DNA from: Erythrobasidium yunnanense
Taxonomy: Eukaryota; Basidiomycota; Cystobasidiomycetes; Erythrobasidiales; Erythrobasidiaceae
Direction of reading: 5' to 3'
DNA: 64,000 nucleotides
Assembly (NCBI GenBank): GCA_001600175.1
Contig: BCJC01000001.1
Location: 2,961,652-3,025,651, forward strand
Position numbers and translations under genes: made by a program. Shown in pieces: positions 1 through 10,768 of this stretch (its first letter is position 1; each line of letters opens with the position of its first letter). The notes beneath the pieces are model-generated. The model made no database searches. It was not told the origin of the DNA and was given only the letters and a program-made list of their open reading frames with translations.

Positions 1-681
1 CAGAAGGTGTCGGAAACCAAGTCAACTCCGATACGGCATAGTCCGAGATTTGCAAGAAAGACATCTGCACCCAGAAGTACACCAAGGGTAAAGCTAGAAG
101 ATACCACACCCTTGCGAAGGGTTGCGAGCAGAGAGCAGCCCGTCGCTTCCGACGAGCGGATCCTGCAATCCCAAAGGAGATCTGCAGACAGTCGCAGCTC
201 CTCGCCAAGCATCGAAGTATGTGCGAAATCATCCGCCATCAGCCCCCTATCCAGCTTGAAGCGCAAGCTTTCTCGCAATACACCAGTCTCGCTCGATCCA
301 GCAGTGAACGAAGAGAACAGTCAATCTCCCTCATACACACGCTCTATCCGACAAAGCAGCAAGAAGAAAGCTATTCCAGCATGGGCAGCTGAGGTCGACG
401 ATGATGCACCCATGAAAGCTCCTCAAATCGTTGGTAGACGGCTATCTAGCATCCCAGGATTTCCACCTCGGGTTCTTTTGCGCTTTCAGGCTTTAAAGGT
501 CGAGACGCTGGAAGACCTGAGCGGTAGAGGCGTTCTAGCGCAGGATCATAAGGATCTCATCAAGTTTTTGGCGAGAGCTCCAGAGCAGAAGCCTCTGCAA
601 GATGGCAAGGTAGAAGCATTCGATGAGATTGAAGCCTGGCTAGCTGAGCGAAGACTGGCAGAGGCAATGGCTGCGATTTGA
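1..681 (+). CDS. 3' end of an unknown protein (partial at left edge)
   Basis: An open frame runs from the window edge to a TGA at 679-681. The first codon that could be taken as a start (position 7) is GTG, not ATG, so I read this as the last exon of a gene that begins outside the window. The visible 224 residues are mostly Ser/Arg/Pro-rich and probably disordered. A more ordered, Leu-rich helical segment forms the last 80 residues and ends in AEAMAAI. I recognise no domain. A nuclear or chromatin-associated protein would fit the basic Ser/Pro composition, but that is only a guess. The coding call rests on the length of the frame, its composition, and the lack of a competing frame on either strand. 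Confidence 0.6.
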   Translation, partial: QKVSETKSTPIRHSPRFARKTSAPRSTPRVKLEDTTPLRRVASREQPVASDERILQSQRRSADSRSSSPSIEVCAKSSAISPLSSLKRKLSRNTPVSLDPAVNEENSQSPSYTRSIRQSSKKKAIPAWAAEVDDDAPMKAPQIVGRRLSSIPGFPPRVLLRFQALKVETLEDLSGRGVLAQDHKDLIKFLARAPEQKPLQDGKVEAFDEIEAWLAERRLAEAMAAI

Positions 682-1064
682 TCTGGCTCTGCCTGTGTTG
701 TTCAGGCGCTGGACGCCCAGATCGTCTTGGAAGGAACAGACGGCAGGACGTGTTCTGGCCTATCTATATTGTTCCTCTTATAAAACCTTTGTTGGATAAG
801 ATGCAGAATGTGTTAGAAACTTCGCGATTGCATTCTCAAGCTCTCACCCATCAATCACGCTGATCTCTCAAGGCCAGTCGGCTGGAACTTGAATGATTCT
901 GATCCATCATCAACATCACAACAAGCTCCTCTCCTCTAGCCAGCTTCGTATCGCAAATCTGGTCAATCTGAGACACGCGCCGAGAGGGCGTTTCAGCCCG
1001 GCCGTTGGGACCAAATCTGTGACAGCGTCTGACATTCGACGTCAATTGCTGACGGCTGCCATCA
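682..1064. other. Intergenic region, tandem genes
   Basis: This 383-bp spacer separates two + strand genes. It should hold the terminator of the first and the promoter of the second. Only short overlapping open frames are present, and I saw no repeat or RNA gene. Confidence 0.5.
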
Positions 1065-4064
1065 ATGCTGCAAAGTTCTAGCAGTGGATCCTTCACTCCT
1101 CGTCCCAAACCACCGCGAACTCGCTCAAACCAGCTGGCCAATTCGACTGGCAATAAACATTCTGGGCAAATTGCAGCAAATGATAGAGGCAAGGCCGGCG
1201 ATCATATTCAAGATGTTCTCCGATATGTGCAGCAGCAGACGTCTATGATGATCCCGGAAACTCCACCTTATACGCCAGAACTGCTTTCGAGCGAGCTGTG
1301 TCACGCTCAGGAGGAAGAGGTTACAACGTTTCGCACGCCTCAAGAGCTGGAGGAACTGCTCATACAAGCACAGCGTACGATACAAGACCGCGAACGAGGT
1401 GGGGCAACATTCTTGACAATCCTGTGATGACGGTCTCACGTGCTTCTACTTCTGCGCAGACTTGGGACTTGCTGCATCCATAGGCAAGACGCTCTTGGAG
1501 AACAACACGGCCTTGCGATCCAGGCAAACTGCCTTCCTGCAGCGAGTCGTGTCACCTGCCAAGAACGCTGTCTCGGCGAAGCAAAGAGAGGGAGAAGTTC
1601 TGGAGCATCTCCAGATACCTCTATATGGTGCCAAAGGAGAGTTTATAGAAGCCCTACCGCCTCGAAGTCCTCGAAACTCCTTGATATTGCAAAGGCGGCA
1701 TCGACAGACTAGTAATCCTGAAGAAGCATGGACAGACGAGGAAGAGGAGGACAACTCAACAATTTATCCTGCAACTGCTCCGACATATACAGAGAAGGGC
1801 GGATTCTTTGATGCCAGATCTCCAACGAAGAAACGCAACTCTGCTGGTCATACTCGCCAAGTTTCCACTTCCAGCACAGCATCTTACGCTTCAGGCAAGG
1901 GTTATTCGCCGAACAAGGTCTCAAAGTCTGCATCGGAGCGTCAGCTCGCCATAACGCTACAATTGCAAGAACAGCATGAAGCGCTTGCGAGCCAGAATGC
2001 GGAACTCGAAGGGCAGTTGCAGGACTTGGAAGTAGAGCTACAGCGTGCAGACGTGACGGGAAAGAAGAAGCTGCGAAAGCTAGATCGCGAGTTGGACAGC
2101 CTACGCCAAGAACTGCAGAGCGCGCTTGATCGGAATAGGGAGCTAGAAGAGTCCTTGCAAAGGGACAAGAAGAGTAGCTCAGGCTCTGTGGACAGTCATG
2201 CTGGCGGTGGGCGTCGCCAAGAACGAGATACACCAAACACCAATCATGCCCAAGAAGCCTCGCTACCGCCAGACACAGACAGTAACGAAGGCCTCTACAG
2301 TCCGCCCATACCGTCCATAGATTCAGACTTCAAAGGGATGCAGACCTTTCCAAGATCCTCGACTTCGCCGGACTTTGCAGGAGAACCGATTGCAAGAGGC
2401 ACCTCGGAGGCCATCATCGTCTCGCAGCTGTTGCGGAAGATCGCTGAGCTGAAGGACACCAATGCTGCGATCGAGCAAGACAAGGAGCAGATGGATGCTA
2501 AGCTTCAGAAAGCAAGCGAGGAGTTCGAGGAGATGAAGAGGAAGTACGACTTTCTGGAAGACAGGGTCATAGAAGCAGAAGTGAGAGCCCACCGTGTGAT
2601 AGGCTGGGATCGTAGAGCGACGATCGGATGGTACTCAGGTTGGGATCAGGTAAGTAGCTTGCTTTCCCAGCCTGCGTAGAAATCTAGGCTGATAGCAAGG
2701 TGGTCCAGCAGGAGGAGCAGAAACCTAAGCTCAGCCCGCAGCGCCGAGCAATCGGCAACAGAGCGATGATCGAGAGGCACCGAAGACTTTCCTCGTTGTT
2801 TGGCGGCTATCCACCTCCACCGCAGCTGTATCGCTCAAACGCACCCTCCGCTATACCAAGCGCAGATGGAAGTCCGGAATCAGCGAAGAGCGCACAACAC
2901 CGAAGATGTCAAACCTTGGAAACGCTTCGAGATCCCTTCTCGCGTCAAGAAACTGCTTCACCGGGCAAGAAATGTCAGGTTTCAGACAAGGGAAATGACC
3001 TTGAAGACCTCATTGACGCTATGCACCGACAAGTTGCGCTGGACAAGCAGCAAATATTGGCGACACAGCAAGCCCTGACAGAAAACGACAATGCCTTCTT
3101 CGAACCTCCCGCCTGCTGCAATGGGTCTCCGGGCCTTACACTTGACACAAATACCGAAATTCTACCAGATCAAGCCGCTGTTCTAGCCATAGCGACTGTC
3201 GCCAACCAGGCTGAGGAAGCGACTGAACCTCGTCACAACCGTCGCAACCTACTGCCTCCTGGTCCACCAGATGCGGATTCGTACGAAGCCATGGAGAAAG
3301 CACTAGCTGACATGCCTGTAGACTGGGCGGACGATGACGCACCTACGGCGCAACGAAGTCTGCTGAAGGATATACCGGATGGAACCGCTACAAGGAGCGC
3401 GCCAACGAGACACGGTGGCTTGGAGTGGGCATATGAAGATCCCGAAGAGCAGTCGATAGAACATGATCCTTGGAAGAATGAGAATGGCAGTAAAGAACAG
3501 CTTGGTCTAGAAAGCCGGGAGATGATTGAATTCAGGCAGCGGGTTGACGAGAAGAGCGAGAGAAGGAGGAAGAGGATCCAACAACTTGCTGAAGAGCTGC
3601 TTCAAGACGAAGAGGAGTCAAGGGAGGCTCTTTCTGCCGAACAGACATTGCTTGCTCTGCGTCGAGTTGGATCTGACAAGAGTATCTCGAAGAGCGAAGA
3701 CGGGAGCGACGGAAAGTCTGAAAGTAGCGGCTCAGGAGAGTATGAGCACGTAAATACAGATCGTCGACTTGGGTCAGCTGGCACGGACTACTGGCCAATC
3801 TCGACACGAGCCCGCTATGCTCCGAATATGGTAGCAAAACGCGTAGCTGTTACATCGCAAGAGTATGTCAATATGTGCCTGCTCTGGACTAGGTTCATAG
3901 CTGTCCTGGGTGTTGCGGTCGCAGTCAGCGTTTGGCGAGGTCCCAAAGAGGGTTTAGGTGCTGCAGGAGTATCTCCGCGACGACGAGCAGAAAGAACGCC
4001 CAGCAGAGTCGCTGCTCGTAGAAAGCGCATAGGCAGCATAGCCAATGCAGCTCCGGGCTCATAG
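1065..4064 (+). CDS. Membrane-anchored coiled-coil protein with CC1-box (dynein-adaptor-like)
   Basis: Three exons, 1065-1398, 1460-2649 and 2700-4064, give a protein of about 962 residues; both introns are GT-AG and keep phase. Across the first junction the protein reads RERDLGLAASIGKTLLENN (about residues 109-127). This fits the CC1-box consensus (LAAxxG followed by LL.N) of BICD, HAP1, TRAK and Spindly adaptors, where the Ala-Ala-x-x-Gly core contacts dynein light intermediate chain. Heptad-rich coiled coils follow at roughly 268-345 and 423-480. Between them lie acidic, Ser/Pro-rich linkers. Near the C terminus is one hydrophobic stretch (FIAVLGVAVAVSVW, about 900-920), followed by an Arg-rich tail of about 42 residues. 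Together these suggest a tail-anchored protein that could link a membrane to dynein. Gene model: strong. Role: inferred from the motif only; no clear Spindly motif was found. Confidence 0.8.
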
Positions 4065-4333
4065 CCATACATTCCGACGAGTGGCGACAAGCGATCACAC
4101 CGCAGTCAGTCTTATCATTTTCATAGAAGTAGAGGTCTTGTGCGTTTGTCGTTATACATCATTAGCTTCTTTTCGTTTTCATTCTTCTTCGACTTCCGCT
4201 CTGTCATTGTCACTATCTCTAGCATCTCATCCTTAAACGACATTCTGCATGTAGTAGTAGTACGACAACTGCTATCAACGACTTCCTACAGAATCTACCC
4301 ACTTCTAAGCTCTGTTCGCGAAGCTGCCAGTCC

Positions 4334-6285
4334 TCATGCCGTTGCTTGAGCCGCCATGATCATCTGAAGCTGTCCTTTCACTTCCACCAGATTGCGCTGG
4401 AACTCTACTTCCATGTGTACCTTATTCCTCAGGCGCTGAAAGACTGTATCGATAGTCGCTGATTGACCCAGAGCGGGTGTGTAAATGTCTATCAAGACAG
4501 CCGTAACGTCGCACGCCACGCTTGCATATCTGTAGTCCGCGATATATTTTAGGAGGAAGTTCAGGATGGGTAATAGAGAGATCTCGTCTCGCGAGTTTAG
4601 AGCTTGATGTAATCCATCTCTGTGCATCAACTCCGAGAAGATCGCGAAAGCATATCCAGGATGTATGCTCTTGTCGTCAATGACTGAATCGAGAGCATCG
4701 CCATATTGGAAAGTCTTGAGCAGCTTGTCCCACTTCTTGAGCTTTGCAGACTTCTGCTTGAAGGGCTTCACGACGATTTCGTGATTGTTGTTCCGGATGA
4801 CATTGGATGAGGAAGTGATTGTCTGGTCCGCTAGCTCAAGGCTTTCTGCGACTCCTCCGCCTTGTGATGCTTTGACTTTATTGAACGTTTCGGCTGCTAA
4901 TGCAGTTTCCGCCGATCCACCTTCTAGAAGAGCATTCTTTGATGCCTGCTCTGTAGCCGATAACATACGTTTCCGTATTGCTATTTCTCCATTCGCACTG
5001 CCAATGAGCATCGTGCTCTCTTCTGGCGACATCGCTAGAGAAAGGACACCAGCTCCGACTCGCATCGTCTTGCTGACGCGATAGTTGTCTTCGATATCAT
5101 AGCTCTTGATAAGCCCATCTAGACCTGCTGAGAGGAGGTTCTTCTTGCTGTTCCCGCTATACGGCCTTCCATCACCCCATTCTAAACAAGTGACTGTCTT
5201 TTGGTGATTCGACATGGCATGCAGGCATCCTGCATCTGACAGTATATCCCAGACTCGGATGACTGGCCCGCCTGCGCTGATAACTTGCGTGCCGCTCGGG
5301 TGCACCAAGATCTTTTCCACCGGATGACCATGCTTGAATGACATGACCTCTCTCGCCAGGCCAGATTCCTTGCTACTACTCGCTGCTTGCGATGTTGAGG
5401 AATCTCCGTCTACATCCATATCTAGCGCGTCCCCATCATCGCCAGTCGCACCTGGTGCTGATCTCCCTGGTATCCGTGCATCCCATAATTTGACTGTCCC
5501 GTCATACCCTCCAGAAACGATAAGAGAAGGGTTCGTAGGTACGTATGCTGCTGTCCGGACATAGTCTGAATGGCCTGCAAAGTAAGAAAGTTGGGCGGAG
5601 GTAGATAGATCGTATAGTTTGAGGGTGGTGTCGTCGGATGCGGTGAGGATGGAAGGGCTGCATTGTGATGTTGATGTAGGAGAGAATGCGACAGTGTGGA
5701 CTGGTCTGCCAATCTACCGAGTAAGTATTGTGACAAGTGCCAGTTAGGAAAGGAAGACTCACTGTCGATGCGCCCGGATAGATCTGAGGACTGCTCGTGA
5801 TGCAATGTCAAAGACCTATAGTAGTATGTCAGTAATTTGATGCCGTTGCGACTGCATGCGACTTCACCTGAACAAGGCCAGAATCGTCACTCGCGACAAC
5901 CAGCTTTCCATCGTCTCTGATATGGCCAGATCTTGCTACTTCCTTGAACTTGGATATCGTCTTGACTACTCTGTTCGTTTTGCTGGAGTAGACCTGTATG
6001 CGAGTCCCCGAAGTTACGGCATATCGATACGGGCTTGTCTGGCTGAAATGGAGTGCGACGATGGGAGCATACGACTTGATGAAGACGGCGGACTGTCACA
6101 ATGAATAATAGATGGCAACAGATGGTCAGTATGCAGATTTGATGGCAGAATCTTCAGGATTTTCTGTGATTTCTCGATAAATGTACCTTCCAGCTCTTCC
6201 AATATCGTTCGTCCTGTCGCTGTTTTGCGTTGTGCTCGATGCTCGTCCGCGCTCGTCGTTGCGGCACCAGCGGGCGCAGGTCCAT
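4334..6285 (-). CDS. UTP15: U3 snoRNP WD40 protein Utp15
   Basis: Four exons (6187-6285, 5868-6092, 5763-5815, 4334-5705) join in phase to a 582-residue protein. The N terminus carries the ERYWKSWK and SAVFIKSYAPIVALHF region typical of Utp15. WD40 blades follow (for example VSGGYDGTVKLWD and LLSAGLDGLIKSYD). The C-terminal UTP15_C helical domain runs from about residue 400 and ends MIMAAQATA. Utp15 is a subunit of the t-UTP/UtpA complex, which loads early on nascent 35S pre-rRNA in the nucleolus and is needed for 18S processing. The ATG at 6285 was chosen because it opens the first exon directly before the conserved RYWKS block. IMP4, a partner in the same small-subunit processome, lies 45 kb away. 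Confidence 0.93.
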
Positions 6286-6555
6286 GGTGTCGGGTTAAGC
6301 GATGGAAAGTCAAAGGTAAGATGAGGTTAACCTGGTCTTATAGACTGCTTTACAGCTTGTATAAGGCTCTATACATCTACATTACACTAGTCTTATATCG
6401 CATAGCATCCTCTATAAGGCTTGCATTAGCCAGAGAAAGAGCTTGCTTGAATCATCGGGATTGCCTTCTGCTTGATCCTGATCGATCATCATCTTTGCTT
6501 ACAGCCTTTCTTCAAGCTTTCATTCTCAATCTCTGCCTTATAGTTCTACGCCAAC

Positions 6556-7180
6556 ATGCGCTCCGTAGCTGCTCGTATCGCCCGCCCGCTGCTCGCTCAG
6601 CGCACTCTGCTCCAAGCTCAGTCCCAGACAGCATCGCTCGCCGCTGCCCGCCCTATCGCTCTGCAACAGCTCAGATTCGCATCGTCTGGAAGCTTGAGCA
6701 AGGACGACATCAGCAACCGTGTCTTGGAGGTCTTGAAGAGCTTCGAAAAGGTCGACCCAGCAAAGGTGGGCTGCGAACCTTAGCGGGAGACGAGAAGGGT
6801 GCTGATTATGCGTGATCTCGCCCTCTCTACTGATATCCCACTTTCTATCGTGTATCGGCCGCTTCTCTTCCCAGGTCACCGCCAGCTCAAGCTTCACAAA
6901 CGACCTCGGTCTAGACAGCCTGGATGCCGTAGAAGTAGTCATGGCCGTTGAAGAGGAGTTCTCAATCGAGATCCCAGACGAGGAGGTGAGCTTTAAGCCT
7001 GAAATGCAAGCAGCAGCGACTGGACGCAAGCTGATCTTCCTCACTTGTCCAAAGGCCGATGCCATCACCACTGTAGGACAGGCTATCGACTACATCAGCA
7101 AGAGCCCTGAAGGCATGCAAATTTCCGCTGTTCAAGGTTTGAGGCAACTGCTGACGCATTGTCTGTTCGCAGCCCATTAA
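6556..7180 (+). CDS. ACP1: Mitochondrial acyl carrier protein
   Basis: Exons 6556-6765, 6875-6985 and 7055-7180 encode about 148 residues. The first 45 are Arg/Ala/Leu/Gln-rich with no acidic residue, as expected of a mitochondrial presequence. The mature domain carries the 4'-phosphopantetheine site [12 protein letters not shown], with the acceptor serine in DSL, and the usual ACP helix pattern up to [11 protein letters not shown]. It would carry acyl groups for mitochondrial type II fatty-acid and lipoate synthesis and also act as a structural subunit of complex I. The last exon contains an optional 36-nt GT...CAG segment whose length is a multiple of three. The C terminus therefore reads either ISAVQAH or a 12-residue longer form ending in the same AH; 36 nt is very short for an intron, so the unspliced form is preferred. 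Confidence 0.93.
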
Positions 7181-7382
7181 ACGAGTATCGAGTATCAAAA
7201 ATGCAAGCATACACCGGGGCTTTACGTGAAGAGAAAGCAAGGCTTGTTCTGTACCTAGTTGACTCCGAAAGCAATTACCAGTCCGAGCGCTAAGGAGTAT
7301 GGCAATCGGGCTGACAGGTCGTCTGAAGCGGGTTCTATTACTCTAATACTGCAAGTAGATTGTGAAGTATCGCTACGCGCGT

Positions 7383-9769
7383 CTATGCGCCTGTCCTGAA
7401 CGATCGAGGGTCTCTGGGGAACATCGAAGCCCATCTAATGTTCGGTAAGCCAAGGAAGAACATGACTATACGCTCAAGACCTAGCCAAATCATTCGTTGA
7501 CATCAGCAGACCGCTATTGCTAGTGGTGTCATAGACTGAGGCTTACCCAATCCTGCACCCGCATGAGGTGGAGCAGCCCATCTGAACGAGTCGAGGTATT
7601 CTTGCATGTCCGAAGGGTTGATGCCGACTTCTTTCATTCGCTTTTCAAGCAGAGGAGCATTGTGCACACGCTGTGCTCCTGAAAGAATCTCTTCGCCTCG
7701 CATAAAGAAGTCGTAAGAGTTTGAGAGGGTCTTCAGATACAGTTTATCAGCAAGTCTAGATTCCGAGAATGAATATATCAACACTTACTGGGTCAGCTGC
7801 ATCAGGCATTGTATAGAAAGGTCGCAGAGCAATAGGGAATTTGTCCAAGATATAATAATCAGTATCGTATTTCGCCTTGACCAATCTACCCAGCCTCTTC
7901 TCATTTTCCGTATTGATATCTGCATCCTGCTCGATCTCCACTCCGTCTTCCTGCAGCATCTTCAGCCCTTCTCTGTATGTCAAGATGACAGTCTTGTCGG
8001 GGAAAGTGAAGTCTTTAGAGGGAAACTGCTGGCGGACAATCTCGATTTCGTGGGAATAGCGGGTCTTCAGCTCGCCGAAGATGAAGCGCAGAAGACCATC
8101 GATCACTTCGAGAACTTCGTGGTAGTGCTCCTCGACCACCATCTCGAGATCGAGACCAGTGAACTCAGTCATGTGGCGATGCGTGCTGCAAGGAAGGAGT
8201 ATCAGTCACTGGTGACGTTGAGCAATCAGGCGTATACGTACTTGGAATCTTCAGCCCGGAAGACGGGTCCAATTTCGAAAACTTTTTCGAGGTCAGAGGT
8301 GATGACCATCTGCTTCGCCAGCTGAGGTGACTGAGCAAGGAAAGCCATGCCTGTGCAGAACACGAAATCGAGTCAGCTCATTGCGCAATTCCGAATCATC
8401 ACTTAGGAAAGGTAGATGCGACTACGCACGCTTGAAGTAGTCGACCTTGAAGACACTCGCACCACTCTCGGTCGCTGCGCCTTGCAGTTTTGGCGTATGG
8501 ATCTCGACAAAATCTCGCTTTTCCAGATATTCTCGGAAGAGCTTGCTAACGCCATGCTGGATTCGGAAGATAGCTTGGTTGGTTGGCGTCTGGTTATCGA
8601 TGCAGTTGTCAGTCAGTTGACTCGAGAAGTGCTTGTCAGGGAACGCAGACTGACTCGGAGGTCGAACGGTCGTGAAAGAAGGCGTGTATTTAGCTCTACT
8701 CGCGAGAAAGTCGCATCTTCTCTTGCGAACTCTGCCTCTGGACGAGCTGCGTCTTCAAATACGAAAGGCATGATGCTTGGTGCTTCGGAGATGGTGTGAA
8801 TCTAGATCGAATGGGGTTACCGTAAGCCTTCACATTGGCAGTCGGAGCGACTTGTACCTACTTTTGAGATCATGATTTCTGCATCCTTGACCGTACAGCT
8901 CTTGATTGGCTCAGGCGCCGCTTGTACGGTACCTTCGACCAGCACAATACTTTCGGTCGTGATGCTCTGCGCCCACTTGACCATCTGTTTCGATACCTTC
9001 TCAGGCTTTTGCGATAGTAGACCTTGAATAGTGTTTCCGCCAGACTGCCTGAAGGTGAAGAAGACCATCTTCGCGCCTTGTGCACGGGAGTTCTGCACGC
9101 GAGCGCGGAAGATGACTGTCTCTCCTGCTGAAGAGGCAGACAAGGTATTAATCTCCGCACGCTTCACGCCATTGCGCTCTTGCGATTGGTGTAACGGTTG
9201 CAGTCCATAATTTTGGGTAGCGAAGTCCTGTGAACACTCAGAATCAGCCAGCTTGTACGGTGGTCATCAATGCGCATACGTACGACATCAGCGGCTTCTC
9301 TTGCAGCTTTAGCGGCAGCTTCTTTCGCCTCTCGTTCTATACGCTTTCGTTCCTTTTCGGCCTCCTTCTCGCGCTTCTTGAGTTCGCTCTTCGAAGGTCC
9401 CTTCTTCTCTTCAGAGCTTGTAGCTGTAGGATCTACAGCAGCGCTGTTCGAAGAGCTTCAAACCATCCAAACCAAGAATTTCGGACAAGCGAGTCAGGAC
9501 CATCAGCTTGAAGCCAGAGAATCGATCCATGCGACAGCCAAGACATACGCTGGTTGTTCTTCTGCGGGTTTGCTATGCGTAGGCGCAGCTGTTGCAGGGG
9601 CGTCGGCCTTGTTTGCCTGAGCAATTGCTGCAGGACTGTCGCTTGACATTGCTCGAACTCGCTGAAGAAACTGGAAGCCGCAAGAACTTCTTGGGATTCT
9701 GGATACTGATGATACTGCTGGACGAGCTGTGATACGAGCGCTGGACGTAAGCAGAAGACGGCCTAGCAT
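7383..9769 (-). CDS. DPS1: Aspartyl-tRNA synthetase, cytosolic type with in-frame mitochondrial-like presequence
   Basis: Nine exons (9549-9769, 9284-9443, 8862-9227, 8655-8801, 8430-8589, 8242-8350, 7789-8185, 7547-7730, 7383-7480) join in phase to 613 residues. Order: Lys/Glu-rich N-terminal extension, OB-fold anticodon domain ([20 protein letters not shown]), then class II catalytic core with [24 protein letters not shown] (motif 2 region) and [16 protein letters not shown] (motif 3). It ends [13 protein letters not shown]. It charges tRNA-Asp with aspartate. Met41 (ATG at 9649) begins the expected cytosolic protein. The upstream ATG at 9769 adds 40 residues with seven Arg and no acidic residue. 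The upstream ATG has a T at -3 and the inner one a G at -3, which would suit leaky scanning. Dual targeting is an inference. Confidence 0.93.
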
Positions 9770-9969
9770 TCACTGGTCGAAATGCAAGAATGGAGACGAG
9801 ATAACGTCTGGATGCATATAGTCGTGACAATACAGATACGAACAAGCAGCACGGCGCAGCAGCTACTACAAGCAATAGCATTCCGCAATAAAAGCTATCA
9901 ATTCCGGCACACCTCGAAACCATGCTTCAAATGCAAGTATGGCGACATAGTCGCATCCGACGCATAAGC

Positions 9970-10768
9970 TTACTCTTTACCTTTGCTCGATGGCCTGGGC
10001 GACATCTTCTTGAAGGCTTTCTTGACCGGCTTCACGCAGATCAGTTCAGCCAAGCGACGTGCGAACAATCCAGGATTCTGTCGAGCCCAGCGTGCAAGCC
10101 AACTCCAAGGATGATTGTACCAGTACATATATTCGTCAAGGCTGACAAGAGTTTCGTGAGAGTCGATCTCCCTCTTGGCAAAATTGTAGGTAATTTCGGT
10201 GAGCTTGCGGTGATGTTCCGACAGGCCTTCGTACAGCTTCAAGTCTAGAACGGTGCCGCAAAGCTGTTTGATGCTCTCATTGAGGCTCCTGTTCCAATCG
10301 GCGAACTGGCGTTCTTCTCGGATCACCGCTCCAACCCAATTTTTGAGAGGAGGTAGTGCCATCCTCAGTGACTTCTCAATCTGGTCCCTGTTCTCGTCGG
10401 TCGCATTCTGGATCATGCACTCCAGAGCAATAAGCAAGCTCGACTGTCGAAAGATGTCAAGAATCAGAAGGATGCTGGTCCGGTAGCAATGCGAAGCTTA
10501 CATGCTGCGAACATTTCCCGTGTTCAATCTGCTCGAACAGACCCAGCATTTCGGCGCCTCTGTCGTACAGGATGGAATAGCTCAATCTCCAGCGGCCAAG
10601 CTCTTTCCCGACATAGCGAGCATTCGCTTGTACATCTGCGACAGTTCTTCCTTCGGTCGGAAAGGCTCCTCCTAGCTCGACAAAGCCGACCTTGGGCTGC
10701 TTTACATGCAGAACCAGTGCATGCTTTGGGGAAGCGGCGACACGCGAAGGGAGCGGGGAAGACTGCAT
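9970..10768 (-). CDS. AFPxxG-family protein, copy 1 (unknown function)
   Basis: Two exons, 10502-10768 and 9970-10443, separated by a 58-bp phase-0 intron, give 246 residues. I do not recognise the family. The protein is clearly related to the products at 31.4 and 33.8 kb. Shared features in order are a GxAFPTEG block, then TVADVQANARYVGKELGRW, an intron at the same place, LECM, LPPLKNWVGAVIRE, FADWN, a helical middle with YEGL, and WYNHPWSWLARWARQNP near the C terminus. There is no signal peptide or membrane span, and the protein is helical and rich in Trp, Arg and Leu. A soluble intracellular protein is likely. It ends in a basic Ser/Lys tail (SSKGKE). Confidence 0.85.

Noticed and set aside
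2760-2830. LSSLFGG segment in the CC1-box protein as a Spindly motif
   Set aside because: It lacks the conserved acidic position of the Spindly motif, so I do not claim dynactin binding from it.
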